Source of the DNA: Olsenella profusa
Lineage (GTDB): Bacteria; Actinomycetota; Coriobacteriia; Coriobacteriales; Atopobiaceae
Direction: 5' to 3'
DNA: 64,000 bases
Assembly: GCF_016900315.1 (NCBI RefSeq)
Contig: NZ_JACSNQ010000008.1
Location: 22,330-86,329 of the forward strand
The translations under genes were made by a program, and so were the position numbers. The notes under the pieces were generated by a model that did not search any database, was not told the DNA's origin, and worked only from the letters and a program-made list of their open reading frames with translations. Position 1 is the first letter of the stretch, and the number at the start of each line of letters is the position of its first letter. Of the stretch, positions 9,209 to 15,534 are shown piece by piece.

Positions 9209-9990
9209 TACCGCGCCCCCTCCCCCGACTTCACCACGCCGAGCGTGCGCAGGATGAGCTTGAGATCCAGTCCCAAGCTCCGATGCTCGATATACTCCAG
9301 GTCAAGCACGACCTTCTCCTTGGGCAGCAGGTCATAGCCGCCCGTCACCTGAGCAAGGCCGGAGAGGCCGGGGCGCACCTTCGTGCGCCAACGCCAGCCG
9401 TGAATGCGCTTCTCGAACTCACGACAGAAGGCCGGGCGCTCCGGACGCGGGCCGATGAGACTCATATCGCCCTTGACGATGTTCCAGAACTGCGGAATCT
9501 CGTCCACGCGGGTTTTTCTCATCACGCGCCCAAAGGGCGTCACTCGTGGGTCGTCGCCCGCTGCCCAGCGTGCGCCGCGAGCCTCCGCGTCAACGTACAT
9601 GGAGCGGAACTTGTAGATGTTGAACTCGCGTCCGTTCTTGCCCACGCGGCGCTGAGCGTAGATGACGGGGCCCGGCGACTCGCTCTTGATCTTGAGGGCA
9701 ATGACAGCCATCGGAATCGCCAGGACAACAAGTGCACAGCTGCAGGACACTATGTCAAAGGCACGCTTGACAAAGCGGTAGCCCAGCCCTCCCGCAACGC
9801 GCGGCTCGCTGAGCTCAATCACGTCATCGCCGGGCAGAAGCTTTCTAATCACGTCCAAGGGGATGCCCACCGCCGTGAGGTCGGGCTCGTGCTTGCCCGC
9901 CTCGCTGAGCACGGCCGCCTCGCGTCGGGACGCAAGGTCCAGCCCCACGTCCTTCTCGCTGGCGTCAATCGCTCTTTCTGACAATCTCAA
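9208..9990 (-). CDS. Undecaprenyl-phosphate sugar-1-phosphate transferase (polyprenyl glycosylphosphotransferase)
   Basis: 260 residues, the short form of the bacterial sugar transferase family. After about 85 soluble residues there is one membrane hairpin (DIVSCSCALVVLAIPMAVIA) and the catalytic domain: RRVGKNGREFNIYKFRSM, TRVDEIPQFWNIVKGDMSLIG, PRPERPAF, and RPGLSGLAQVTGGYD. It starts repeat-unit synthesis by placing a sugar phosphate on undecaprenyl phosphate. The sugar is not predictable. The start at 9990 overlaps the end of the antiterminator gene by 26 bases. The full multi-membrane N-terminal domain of WbaP/WcaJ-type enzymes is missing, as in minimal CpsE-like forms. Confidence 0.9.
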   Translation of the reverse strand: MRLSERAIDASEKDVGLDLASRREAAVLSEAGKHEPDLTAVGIPLDVIRKLLPGDDVIELSEPRVAGGLGYRFVKRAFDIVSCSCALVVLAIPMAVIALKIKSESPGPVIYAQRRVGKNGREFNIYKFRSMYVDAEARGARWAAGDDPRVTPFGRVMRKTRVDEIPQFWNIVKGDMSLIGPRPERPAFCREFEKRIHGWRWRTKVRPGLSGLAQVTGGYDLLPKEKVVLDLEYIEHRSLGLDLKLILRTLGVVKSGEGAR

Positions 9991-10480
9991 GACCTACCTT
10001 GATCGTCTTTGTTCTGCCGAACATGCGCATGTCCAGGTAGACAACCCGCTTGTAGCGGTTGATCTTGCTGATGAGGCCCTCGTGGCCCACGAGGGGGCCG
10101 TCGGTCACGATCACGCGGTCTCCCTCTATCACGCCCACGCTCATCTCCACGGTCTTGGAGACGGGCTCGAGCAGGGCGTTCAGCCAGGAGACCTCTTCGG
10201 GGCTCAGGGGGGTGATTCTCTCGTCGTTCTTTCCCAAAAGGCGCGTGAACTGCGGCACGGCCCTCAGACGGTCGGAGACGCCCAGCACGTCATCAGTGGT
10301 GATGAAGAGATAACCCGGGAAGAGCAGCTCGGTCACGCTCACCCACTCGCCGTCCACGCGGCGCTTGACCTCCCGGCGCGGGATGAAGCACTCCCCCACC
10401 AGGTCACCCAGCAGCCTCATGACAAGCGTGCGCACGCGGCTCTCCAGGCCACCCGTGACCTGGATGACGTACATGGACAT
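9965..10480 (-). CDS. loaP: NusG-paralogue transcription antiterminator (LoaP/RfaH-like)
   Basis: About 171 residues. An NGN domain (MYVIQVTGGLESRVR to ELLFPGYLFITTDD) precedes a KOW domain (VIEGDRVIVTDGPLVGHEG). It is too short and divergent for housekeeping NusG, and its position at the head of a long polysaccharide gene series matches LoaP/UpxY/RfaH paralogues. These bind elongating RNA polymerase and let it read through terminators in long operons. ATG at 10480 is chosen because GGAGGTG lies 4 bases upstream. The frame extends to 10540 without a good ribosome site. A large RNA hairpin can form in the leader at 10658-10715, a candidate recognition element. Confidence 0.82.
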   Translation of the reverse strand: MSMYVIQVTGGLESRVRTLVMRLLGDLVGECFIPRREVKRRVDGEWVSVTELLFPGYLFITTDDVLGVSDRLRAVPQFTRLLGKNDERITPLSPEEVSWLNALLEPVSKTVEMSVGVIEGDRVIVTDGPLVGHEGLISKINRYKRVVYLDMRMFGRTKTIKVGLEIVRKSD

Positions 10481-10657
10481 ACGGCACCTCCACAGGCAAG
10501 GCCCCTGGTCGCGCTGGCAAAAACGGCCATGCACTGCCACCCGGGCGCTTGCTCGAGAAAAAAGCGACGATATTCACCCTCCGCAAGCCCCGGCAACGAA
10601 CCCTGGGAAACGATTGCCTACCTGCGAATATGTGCGCCCGCGGCGCAGGCTGGGAGA

Positions 10658-10715
10658 CCAGAGCCTCCTTCGCCGCTCTCACGCGCTCCCATGAGCGCGG
10701 CGAAGGGGTCTCTGG
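10658..10715 (-). promoter_or_regulatory. Long leader hairpin upstream of loaP
   Basis: Outer arms CCAGAG/CTCTGG (10658-10663 with 10710-10715) continue into a 10-bp perfect stem (10667-10676 with 10697-10706). A second 7-bp stem, CGCGCTC/GAGCGCG (10682-10688 with 10693-10699), competes for part of the inner arm. No U-run follows on the minus strand, so a simple terminator is unlikely. LoaP-type factors are known to need a leader RNA hairpin, so this is a candidate site. The remainder of the 10481-10724 gap shows nothing else recognisable. Confidence 0.5.
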
Positions 10716-10724
10716 GGCCCGCCG

Positions 10725-11384
10725 CTACGGCACCCCGGCGTGGGCGCCGCGCGTGGGGTAGTCGCGCACGGCCTCGGCCAGGAGCGCGTAGTGCTCCGGT
10801 CGGTGCGCGTCGCTCGCTATGTAGCGGTAGAGAAGCTGGTCGAACATCTTCCGCGCAGGACGCCTCTCACGGCCCAGCCGCCCGCCGGCCACGAAGTCCG
10901 CGGACGCCTGCAGCTTGCATCCCATACGCACCAGGCGCGCGGCAAGCCCCACGTTGCGCTGGATGGCGCGGTAGCGCTCCGGGTGCGCGATGATCACGTC
11001 GTAGCCCATGCCCTGGAGCTCGAAGATCGTGCGCTCGTAGCCGGCGAAGCTCGCCTCGGAGCAGCCGGGGTCAAGCTCCAGCAGGAACTCGTTGGTGCCG
11101 TCAAAGGCCAGCCGCGGCGCCCACTCGGACACACCCAGCTCAACGAGCTTGGCGTGCGCCACCTCGAAGCCCATCTGCAGCGGGAAGCCGCCGGCGTGGG
11201 CGCGGAGGTCCTCGTAGGCGGCCCACATGGCGTCGTAGTCAAAGTAGGGGTCGCGCGCGTGCGGCGTGCAGACGATGGAGGTGACGCCGGCGGCACGGGC
11301 CGCCTCCAGCATGTCGAGGCTCATTGCCAGGTCACGGGCGCCGTCGTCAACTCCCGGTAGAATGTGGCTGTGGATGTCTCGCAT
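10725..11384 (-). CDS. cpsB: PHP-type protein-tyrosine phosphatase (CpsB/YwqE/Wzb-like)
   Basis: 219 residues. It begins MRDIHSHILPGVDDGARD, the metal-binding start of the PHP phosphatase family, and later has CTPH, a conserved Glu (MGFEVAHAKL), the IIAHPERYRAIQ motif and the SDAHRPEHY motif. These Mn-dependent enzymes dephosphorylate the autokinase CpsD and so tune polysaccharide length and export. The ATG at 11384 has GGGGGAG about 7 bases upstream. The gene follows cpsD by about 60 bases. A C-terminal RDYPTRG segment ends the protein. No key residue appears missing. Confidence 0.88.
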   Translation of the reverse strand: MRDIHSHILPGVDDGARDLAMSLDMLEAARAAGVTSIVCTPHARDPYFDYDAMWAAYEDLRAHAGGFPLQMGFEVAHAKLVELGVSEWAPRLAFDGTNEFLLELDPGCSEASFAGYERTIFELQGMGYDVIIAHPERYRAIQRNVGLAARLVRMGCKLQASADFVAGGRLGRERRPARKMFDQLLYRYIASDAHRPEHYALLAEAVRDYPTRGAHAGVP

Positions 11385-11445
11385 GTCCGTCTCCCCCTTC
11401 CTCTGCCCGAGGTCCCTTCTCGCCCCGCCTGCGCCGGCCGAGCTG

Positions 11446-12294
11446 CTAGTCGTCCGTGCGGGTCCTTGGCTGGTAGCCAGCGATGAACTGCGCGGTGGAG
11501 TCAGGAGACACGGCGTGCTGCTGGGGCTGCGGGATGGGCCGGAGCCCGGACGCGGCCTGCGCCTGCTGGCGCGTGGGGGCCGCCTGGGCGGTGGCGCGGG
11601 AGATCTGGTCCTCGGCCGCAGAGCGCGAGGGCTCGCTGCCGTAGTGGGAGTAGTAGCCGTACCCCGCGGACTCGTTGTCACAGCAGTTGAGAACGGCGCC
11701 CACCAGGTTGACGTCCGCCTGGCGGAGCTGGGTGTAGGCGGCCACGAGCTCGTCACGACGCACGAAGTTCTCGCGCACCACGAGGACCGTGGCGTCCGCC
11801 ACGGAGCCCAGCACGGCCGCGTCAACGAAGGCGCCCACCGGCGGGGTGTCCATGACCACGTAGCCAAAGCTCTTGCGGACCCCCTGGAGCAGGCCGCGGA
11901 AGCGCTTGGAGGAGAGGATGTCCGTGGGGTTGGGGATGCCCGGCTCGGCGTCCAGGAAGAAGAGCCCCTGGGTCTTGGTGGGGACCACGGACTCGTCGAG
12001 GTCCGCCTCGCCGGAGAGCACGGCGTAGATGCCGTGACGGCCGTGCACGTCAAGCATCGCCGCGAGCGAGCGCTTGCGCATGTCGCACTCGATGAGCAGC
12101 ACGCGCTTGCCGCTTGCCGCCAGGGCGCGCGCAAGCTCAACGGAGACGAAGGACTTTCCCTCGTTGGGGACAGACGACGTCACCACGATGCTGCTGACGG
12201 GGTTGTCCACGGAGGCAAAGCGGATGTTTGCCGCAAGCGTCTTGGCGGCGTTCTGGACGGCTACGCGGCTCGAGCCCTTCTTCTTTCCCGGCAT
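11446..12294 (-). CDS. cpsD: Capsule-type tyrosine autokinase (CpsD/BY-kinase)
   Basis: 282 residues. Walker A SVPNEGKS is at 41-48, Walker A' VLLIECDMR at about 65-73, and Walker B YVVMDTPP near residue 140. This is the cytoplasmic half of a split BY-kinase that pairs with the membrane adaptor CpsC, encoded 1 base upstream. The only tyrosine cluster is GYGYYSHYG at about 211-219, followed by a Gln/Ala/Ser-rich tail of about 55 residues. The phosphoacceptor cluster is therefore internal rather than at the very end, as it is in many homologues. Dephosphorylation by the adjacent cpsB product is expected. Confidence 0.9.
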   Translation of the reverse strand: MPGKKKGSSRVAVQNAAKTLAANIRFASVDNPVSSIVVTSSVPNEGKSFVSVELARALAASGKRVLLIECDMRKRSLAAMLDVHGRHGIYAVLSGEADLDESVVPTKTQGLFFLDAEPGIPNPTDILSSKRFRGLLQGVRKSFGYVVMDTPPVGAFVDAAVLGSVADATVLVVRENFVRRDELVAAYTQLRQADVNLVGAVLNCCDNESAGYGYYSHYGSEPSRSAAEDQISRATAQAAPTRQQAQAASGLRPIPQPQQHAVSPDSTAQFIAGYQPRTRTDD

Positions 12295-12295
12295 G

Positions 12296-12961
12296 CTAGC
12301 GCCCCTCCCTCATAGTCGGAATGCGGCCGATGACCGGGAGCTCAAGCAGGGCCTCGACCTCCTCCTGGCTTCTGACCTTGGTGTTGAGCATGTCGGCAAT
12401 AACCACGACGGCGACGGCCGCAAACAGGCCCGCCATGAAGGCCACGGCCACGTAGAGCACGCGGTTGGGGCCGCTGGGGGCCGCAGGCGTGGTGGCGGCG
12501 TCGATGGCGTTGACGCTCTCCACGTTCATGACCTCGCGGGCGATCTCGGACACGTTGTCGACCATGCCGTTGGCGATGTCCGCCGCGGTCTGCGGGTCCG
12601 GCCCGGTGACGGAGAGACCGATCACGCGCGAGGTGGTCTCGCTGGTGACGGAGGTCTCATAGCCGTCGAGGTTCTCCAGGCCGAGGTCGGAGGCGGTCTC
12701 GCTGAGGACGCGGTCGCTCGTGAGCAGCGTGGAGACGTCGTTGGAGATCATCTGGGAGGCGTTGAGGTCCGTAGAGAGGTTGCTGCTCCCCGTGTCCTGC
12801 TCCTCGCCCTGTGCCAGCACGTACATGCTGGCCGTAGCCGTGTAGGTGTTGTGCATGAACGCGAACGCGTAGACGCCCATGACGAGCGCGCACACGACGG
12901 GCAGCGCCAGCACCAGACCCAGGTGCTTCCTCAGCAGGTGGAGCAGTTCCAGCAGGGTCAT
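12296..12961 (-). CDS. cpsC: Chain-length determinant/kinase adaptor (CpsC/Wzz-like)
   Basis: About 221 residues, with a membrane segment near residues 20-40 (LVLALPVVCALVMGVYAF), an extracytoplasmic domain with a Wzz-type stretch (VIGLSVTGPDPQTAADIANG), and a second membrane segment near 178-200. The C-terminus (EEVEALLELPVIGRIP) is the usual kinase-activating end. It controls chain length and activates CpsD in trans. ATG at 12961 is used because GGAGG lies 8 bases upstream. An open frame back to 13105 adds 48 low-complexity residues with no membrane start signal and crosses the promoter region. This is the first gene of the polysaccharide operon. Confidence 0.88.
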   Translation of the reverse strand: MTLLELLHLLRKHLGLVLALPVVCALVMGVYAFAFMHNTYTATASMYVLAQGEEQDTGSSNLSTDLNASQMISNDVSTLLTSDRVLSETASDLGLENLDGYETSVTSETTSRVIGLSVTGPDPQTAADIANGMVDNVSEIAREVMNVESVNAIDAATTPAAPSGPNRVLYVAVAFMAGLFAAVAVVVIADMLNTKVRSQEEVEALLELPVIGRIPTMREGR

Positions 12962-13046
12962 CCCCCGTACCTCCCATTCCACCGGGGGCAGGCCCCAGTC
13001 CACTTTCGTGCCATTCGTGCCGGTACGCAACATCGTGGTACGCGAC

Positions 13047-13071
13047 GTTGTATTTATACAACACATTGTTG
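13047..13071 (-). promoter_or_regulatory. Overlapping inverted repeats in the polysaccharide operon promoter region
   Basis: GTTGTAT-TT-ATACAAC (13047-13062) is a perfect 7-bp inverted repeat. It overlaps CAACA-CAT-TGTTG (13059-13071). On the minus strand the first repeat contains TATAAA, which could be a -10 element for cpsC about 90 bases downstream. The direct repeat GGTACGC occurs twice beside it (around 13022 and 13038). The arrangement suggests an operator that can block the -10 region, but the regulator is unknown and no good -35 was seen. Confidence 0.4.
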
Positions 13072-13175
13072 GGGGGAGGGTATCGCATTTGTTAACGCCA
13101 CACAATCGGGGCGCAAGGACGTCGCGGACGGGTCGGCGCCGTCATGTGCCAGCATGGCCTGGCGGGCACGAAGAA

Positions 13176-13216
13176 GGGCCGAGAAGGACCCGCGACTGCA
13201 GGTTCTTCTCGGCCCC
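13176..13216 (-). terminator. metK terminator built from inverted GGCCGAGAAGRACC copies
   Basis: Arms 13176-13190 and 13202-13216 pair over about 15 bp with one wobble and a 10-11 base loop, about 45 bases past the metK stop. The minus strand continues TTCTTCG, a weak U-tract. Both arms are copies of the dispersed motif described in the findings. Confidence 0.6.
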
Positions 13217-13262
13217 TTGGTGTCTGTGGGCGCCGGGCGCGCACCCGGCTGTAAGGGCTCCC

Positions 13263-14549
13263 CTACCGGAGCTCATCCACCGCGGCGCGCAGCTCGTCCA
13301 CGCGGTCGGTGGCCTCCCAGGTGAAGTCCGGGTCCTCGCGACCAAAGTGGCCGTAGGCGGCGGTCTTCTCGAAGATGGGGCGGCGCAGGCGCAGGTCGCG
13401 GATGATGGCGCCCGGGCGCAGGTCGAAGACGCGCTCCACGGCGGCCTCGATCACGGAGTCCGGCACCGTGCCCGTGCCGAAGGTATCAACCATGATTGAG
13501 AGCGGGTGGGAGACGCCGATGGCGTAGGCCAGCTCGATCTCGCAGCGGTGCGCGAGGCCCGCGGCCACCACGTTCTTGGCCACCCAGCGCGCGGCGTAGG
13601 CGGCCGAACGGTCCACCTTGGTGCAGTCCTTGCCGGAGAAGCAGCCGCCGCCGTGGCGACCCATGCCGCCGTAGGTGTCCACGATGATCTTGCGGCCGGT
13701 AAGTCCGGTGTCGCCCATGGGGCCGCCCACCACGAAGCGCCCGGTGGGGTTCACATAGATGTCCGCCTTGTCCCACTTGATGCCCGCCGCGTCGAGCACC
13801 GGCGCAATCACGTGGCGGGTCATGTCCGCGCGCACCTGGGACATGTCCTCCACGTCCTCGGCGTGCTGCGTGGAGACCACCACGGCCGTGACCTCGACGG
13901 GGCGGCCGTCCTCGTAGCGCACGGTCACCTGGGTCTTGCCGTCCGGCCGCAGGTACGGCACCGTGCCGTCCTTGCGCACCTGCGCCAGGCGCTCGGCCAT
14001 GCGGCTCGCCAGGTAGTGCGGCATGGGCATGAGGACGTCGGTCTCGTCCGTGGCGTAGCCGAACATCATGCCCTGGTCGCCCGCGCCCACGAGGTCGAGC
14101 GGGTCGGTGGTACGGCCGGCCTGCGCGTCGTAGGACTCGTCGACGCCGGCGGCGATGTCCGGGCTCTGCTCGTGGATGAGATTGAGCACGCCGCAGGTGT
14201 CGCAGTCGAAGCCGTACTTGGCGCGGTCGTAGCCGATGCGGCGGATGACCTCGCGCGCGATCTTCTGGACGTCGACGTAGGCCTCGGTGCGGATCTCGCC
14301 GGCCACGATCACGGTGCCGGTGGTGACGAAGGTCTCGCACGCGCAGCGCACGTTGTCGACGCTGGCGGGCACGCCCGAGGGCGAGACGTACCCCTTGGCC
14401 TCGAGCTCCGCCTCCTTGGCGAGAAGGGCGTCGAGGATGGCGTCGGAGATCTGGTCGCAGATCTTGTCCGGGTGGCCCTCCGTCACGCTCTCGGAGGTGA
14501 AGAGGTAGCTGCGGGGCGTGGCGCTGGTGGAACGAGAGGTGTCTTGCAT
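13263..14549 (-). CDS. metK: S-adenosylmethionine synthetase
   Basis: About 428 residues, slightly longer than the common 380-400. It makes S-adenosylmethionine from methionine and ATP in the cytoplasm as a tetramer. Signatures are [20 protein letters not shown] near the start, [12 protein letters not shown], and the phosphate loop [19 protein letters not shown]. In the loop, two positions that are usually Ala and Pro (GGGAFSGKDP) are both Cys. ATG at 14549 is chosen because AAGGAG lies 9-10 bases upstream. A GTG at 14558 overlaps that site. The gene stands alone between tetR and the polysaccharide operon. No SAM riboswitch was recognised in the upstream 170 bases. Confidence 0.95.
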   Translation of the reverse strand: MQDTSRSTSATPRSYLFTSESVTEGHPDKICDQISDAILDALLAKEAELEAKGYVSPSGVPASVDNVRCACETFVTTGTVIVAGEIRTEAYVDVQKIAREVIRRIGYDRAKYGFDCDTCGVLNLIHEQSPDIAAGVDESYDAQAGRTTDPLDLVGAGDQGMMFGYATDETDVLMPMPHYLASRMAERLAQVRKDGTVPYLRPDGKTQVTVRYEDGRPVEVTAVVVSTQHAEDVEDMSQVRADMTRHVIAPVLDAAGIKWDKADIYVNPTGRFVVGGPMGDTGLTGRKIIVDTYGGMGRHGGGCFSGKDCTKVDRSAAYAARWVAKNVVAAGLAHRCEIELAYAIGVSHPLSIMVDTFGTGTVPDSVIEAAVERVFDLRPGAIIRDLRLRRPIFEKTAAYGHFGREDPDFTWEATDRVDELRAAVDELR

Positions 14550-14724
14550 GTGAGTCACTCCTTAGGCGGTTTCCCCGACGGCCGTTACCATTCCGTCGGG
14601 CATGCGACAAAGCCCTCTTATCCTACCCGCTGCGGCTGCGCGTAACGGGTCAAAGGCCATTCCCTACAAAGTCCCTCGCATTCGCCCGCGCACGGCGGGC
14701 TGCAGGCAGCGGCGAGGCGGTCGC

Positions 14725-15354
14725 CTAGACGTCAGGGCCTGCCGCCGCGGTCGAGCCCGCGCCCGCAAACCTCTTCCGCCCGGCATCGGTCCCGGTCCCG
14801 CAGAGCGCGAGACCCAGGACGTCCTCGGCGGTTGCCCGCACGTCCACCCGCTCAAAGACCAGGAAGGCACCCGCGACCGCCGCCGCGGCGAGGCGCGCGT
14901 TGACCTCGGGGCGCACGAGCCCCTCCACCTTTGCGCGCTCGATCTGGGCCTCCAGCACGTCCACTATGCGCGCGAGGCGCGGCCCCTCGACCGGAGCGGA
15001 GCCGGCGCCCGCCCCGGCAACGGCAAGCATGAGCGGGCCTCCCGGGCGCGTGGCCTCAGCGAGGGCGTCGAGCAGGCCGGCGATGGAGTCCGCCGCCGAG
15101 GGGGCCGTGGAGACGATCCTCTCGACGCTCGCCACCAGGTCGTCAACCGCACGGTCCAGCACCGCGCGAACGAGCTCCGCGCGGTCGGAGAAGTAGTAGT
15201 AGAGCGAGCCCTTGGACATGCTGCAGCGAGCGGAGACCTCCGCCATCTGAAAGTCCGCCGAGCCGCGCTCCGCCATGAGGGAGGTCGCGGCCGCCATGAT
15301 CTTCTCGCGCGTGGCCGCGCTCTTGGGCGTTGCCGTGCCGGACCTTGCCGCCAT
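14725..15354 (-). CDS. TetR-family transcriptional regulator
   Basis: About 209 residues. The helix-turn-helix is near residues 30-55: SADFQMAEVSARCSMSKGSLYYYF, a textbook TetR recognition region (the segment GSLYYYFSDRAELVRAV). The Ala-rich C-terminal half is the ligand/dimer domain. ATG at 15354 has GGAGAAGG directly upstream. A frame start at 15402 lacks support. It is divergent from two YhgE/Pip genes across a gap with inverted repeats at 15422-15447, so it probably represses them and itself. The inducer is unknown. Confidence 0.88.
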   Translation of the reverse strand: MAARSGTATPKSAATREKIMAAATSLMAERGSADFQMAEVSARCSMSKGSLYYYFSDRAELVRAVLDRAVDDLVASVERIVSTAPSAADSIAGLLDALAEATRPGGPLMLAVAGAGAGSAPVEGPRLARIVDVLEAQIERAKVEGLVRPEVNARLAAAAVAGAFLVFERVDVRATAEDVLGLALCGTGTDAGRKRFAGAGSTAAAGPDV

Positions 15355-15421
15355 GTCCTTCTCCGTTCCCTCGTGCCGCGCCGCGGGGCGCAGTCGTACC
15401 AACGCGTCAATCTTAGCATCT

Positions 15422-15447
15422 GTTCAACTGTTTTGAACTTGACTCAA
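15422..15447. promoter_or_regulatory. Candidate TetR operator between tetR and the YhgE pair
   Basis: GTTCAA-CTGTT-TTGAAC (15422-15438) is an inverted repeat. It runs into TTGA-N7-TCAA (15433-15447). TTGACT at 15439-15444 could be a -35 for the plus-strand gene, with a poor -10 near 15462. The local AT-rich patch contrasts with the GC-rich flanks. Confidence 0.45.
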
Positions 15448-15534
15448 AATTATTGGACTCCTGAATAAAACTCGCCCCGCGGGGTACCTCTTGAGCCATT
15501 GAACGCGTAACACGTCTCGCTCAAGGGAGCTCTC

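Noticed and set aside
12962..13105. Longer CpsC N-terminus
   Set aside because: The extra 48 residues are low-complexity, cover the promoter palindromes, and a good ribosome site precedes ATG 12961.
14550..14724. SAM riboswitch ahead of metK
   Set aside because: Only a short CCGACGG/CCGTCGG hairpin (about 14575-14599) is present. No SAM-I or SAM-II core was recognised.
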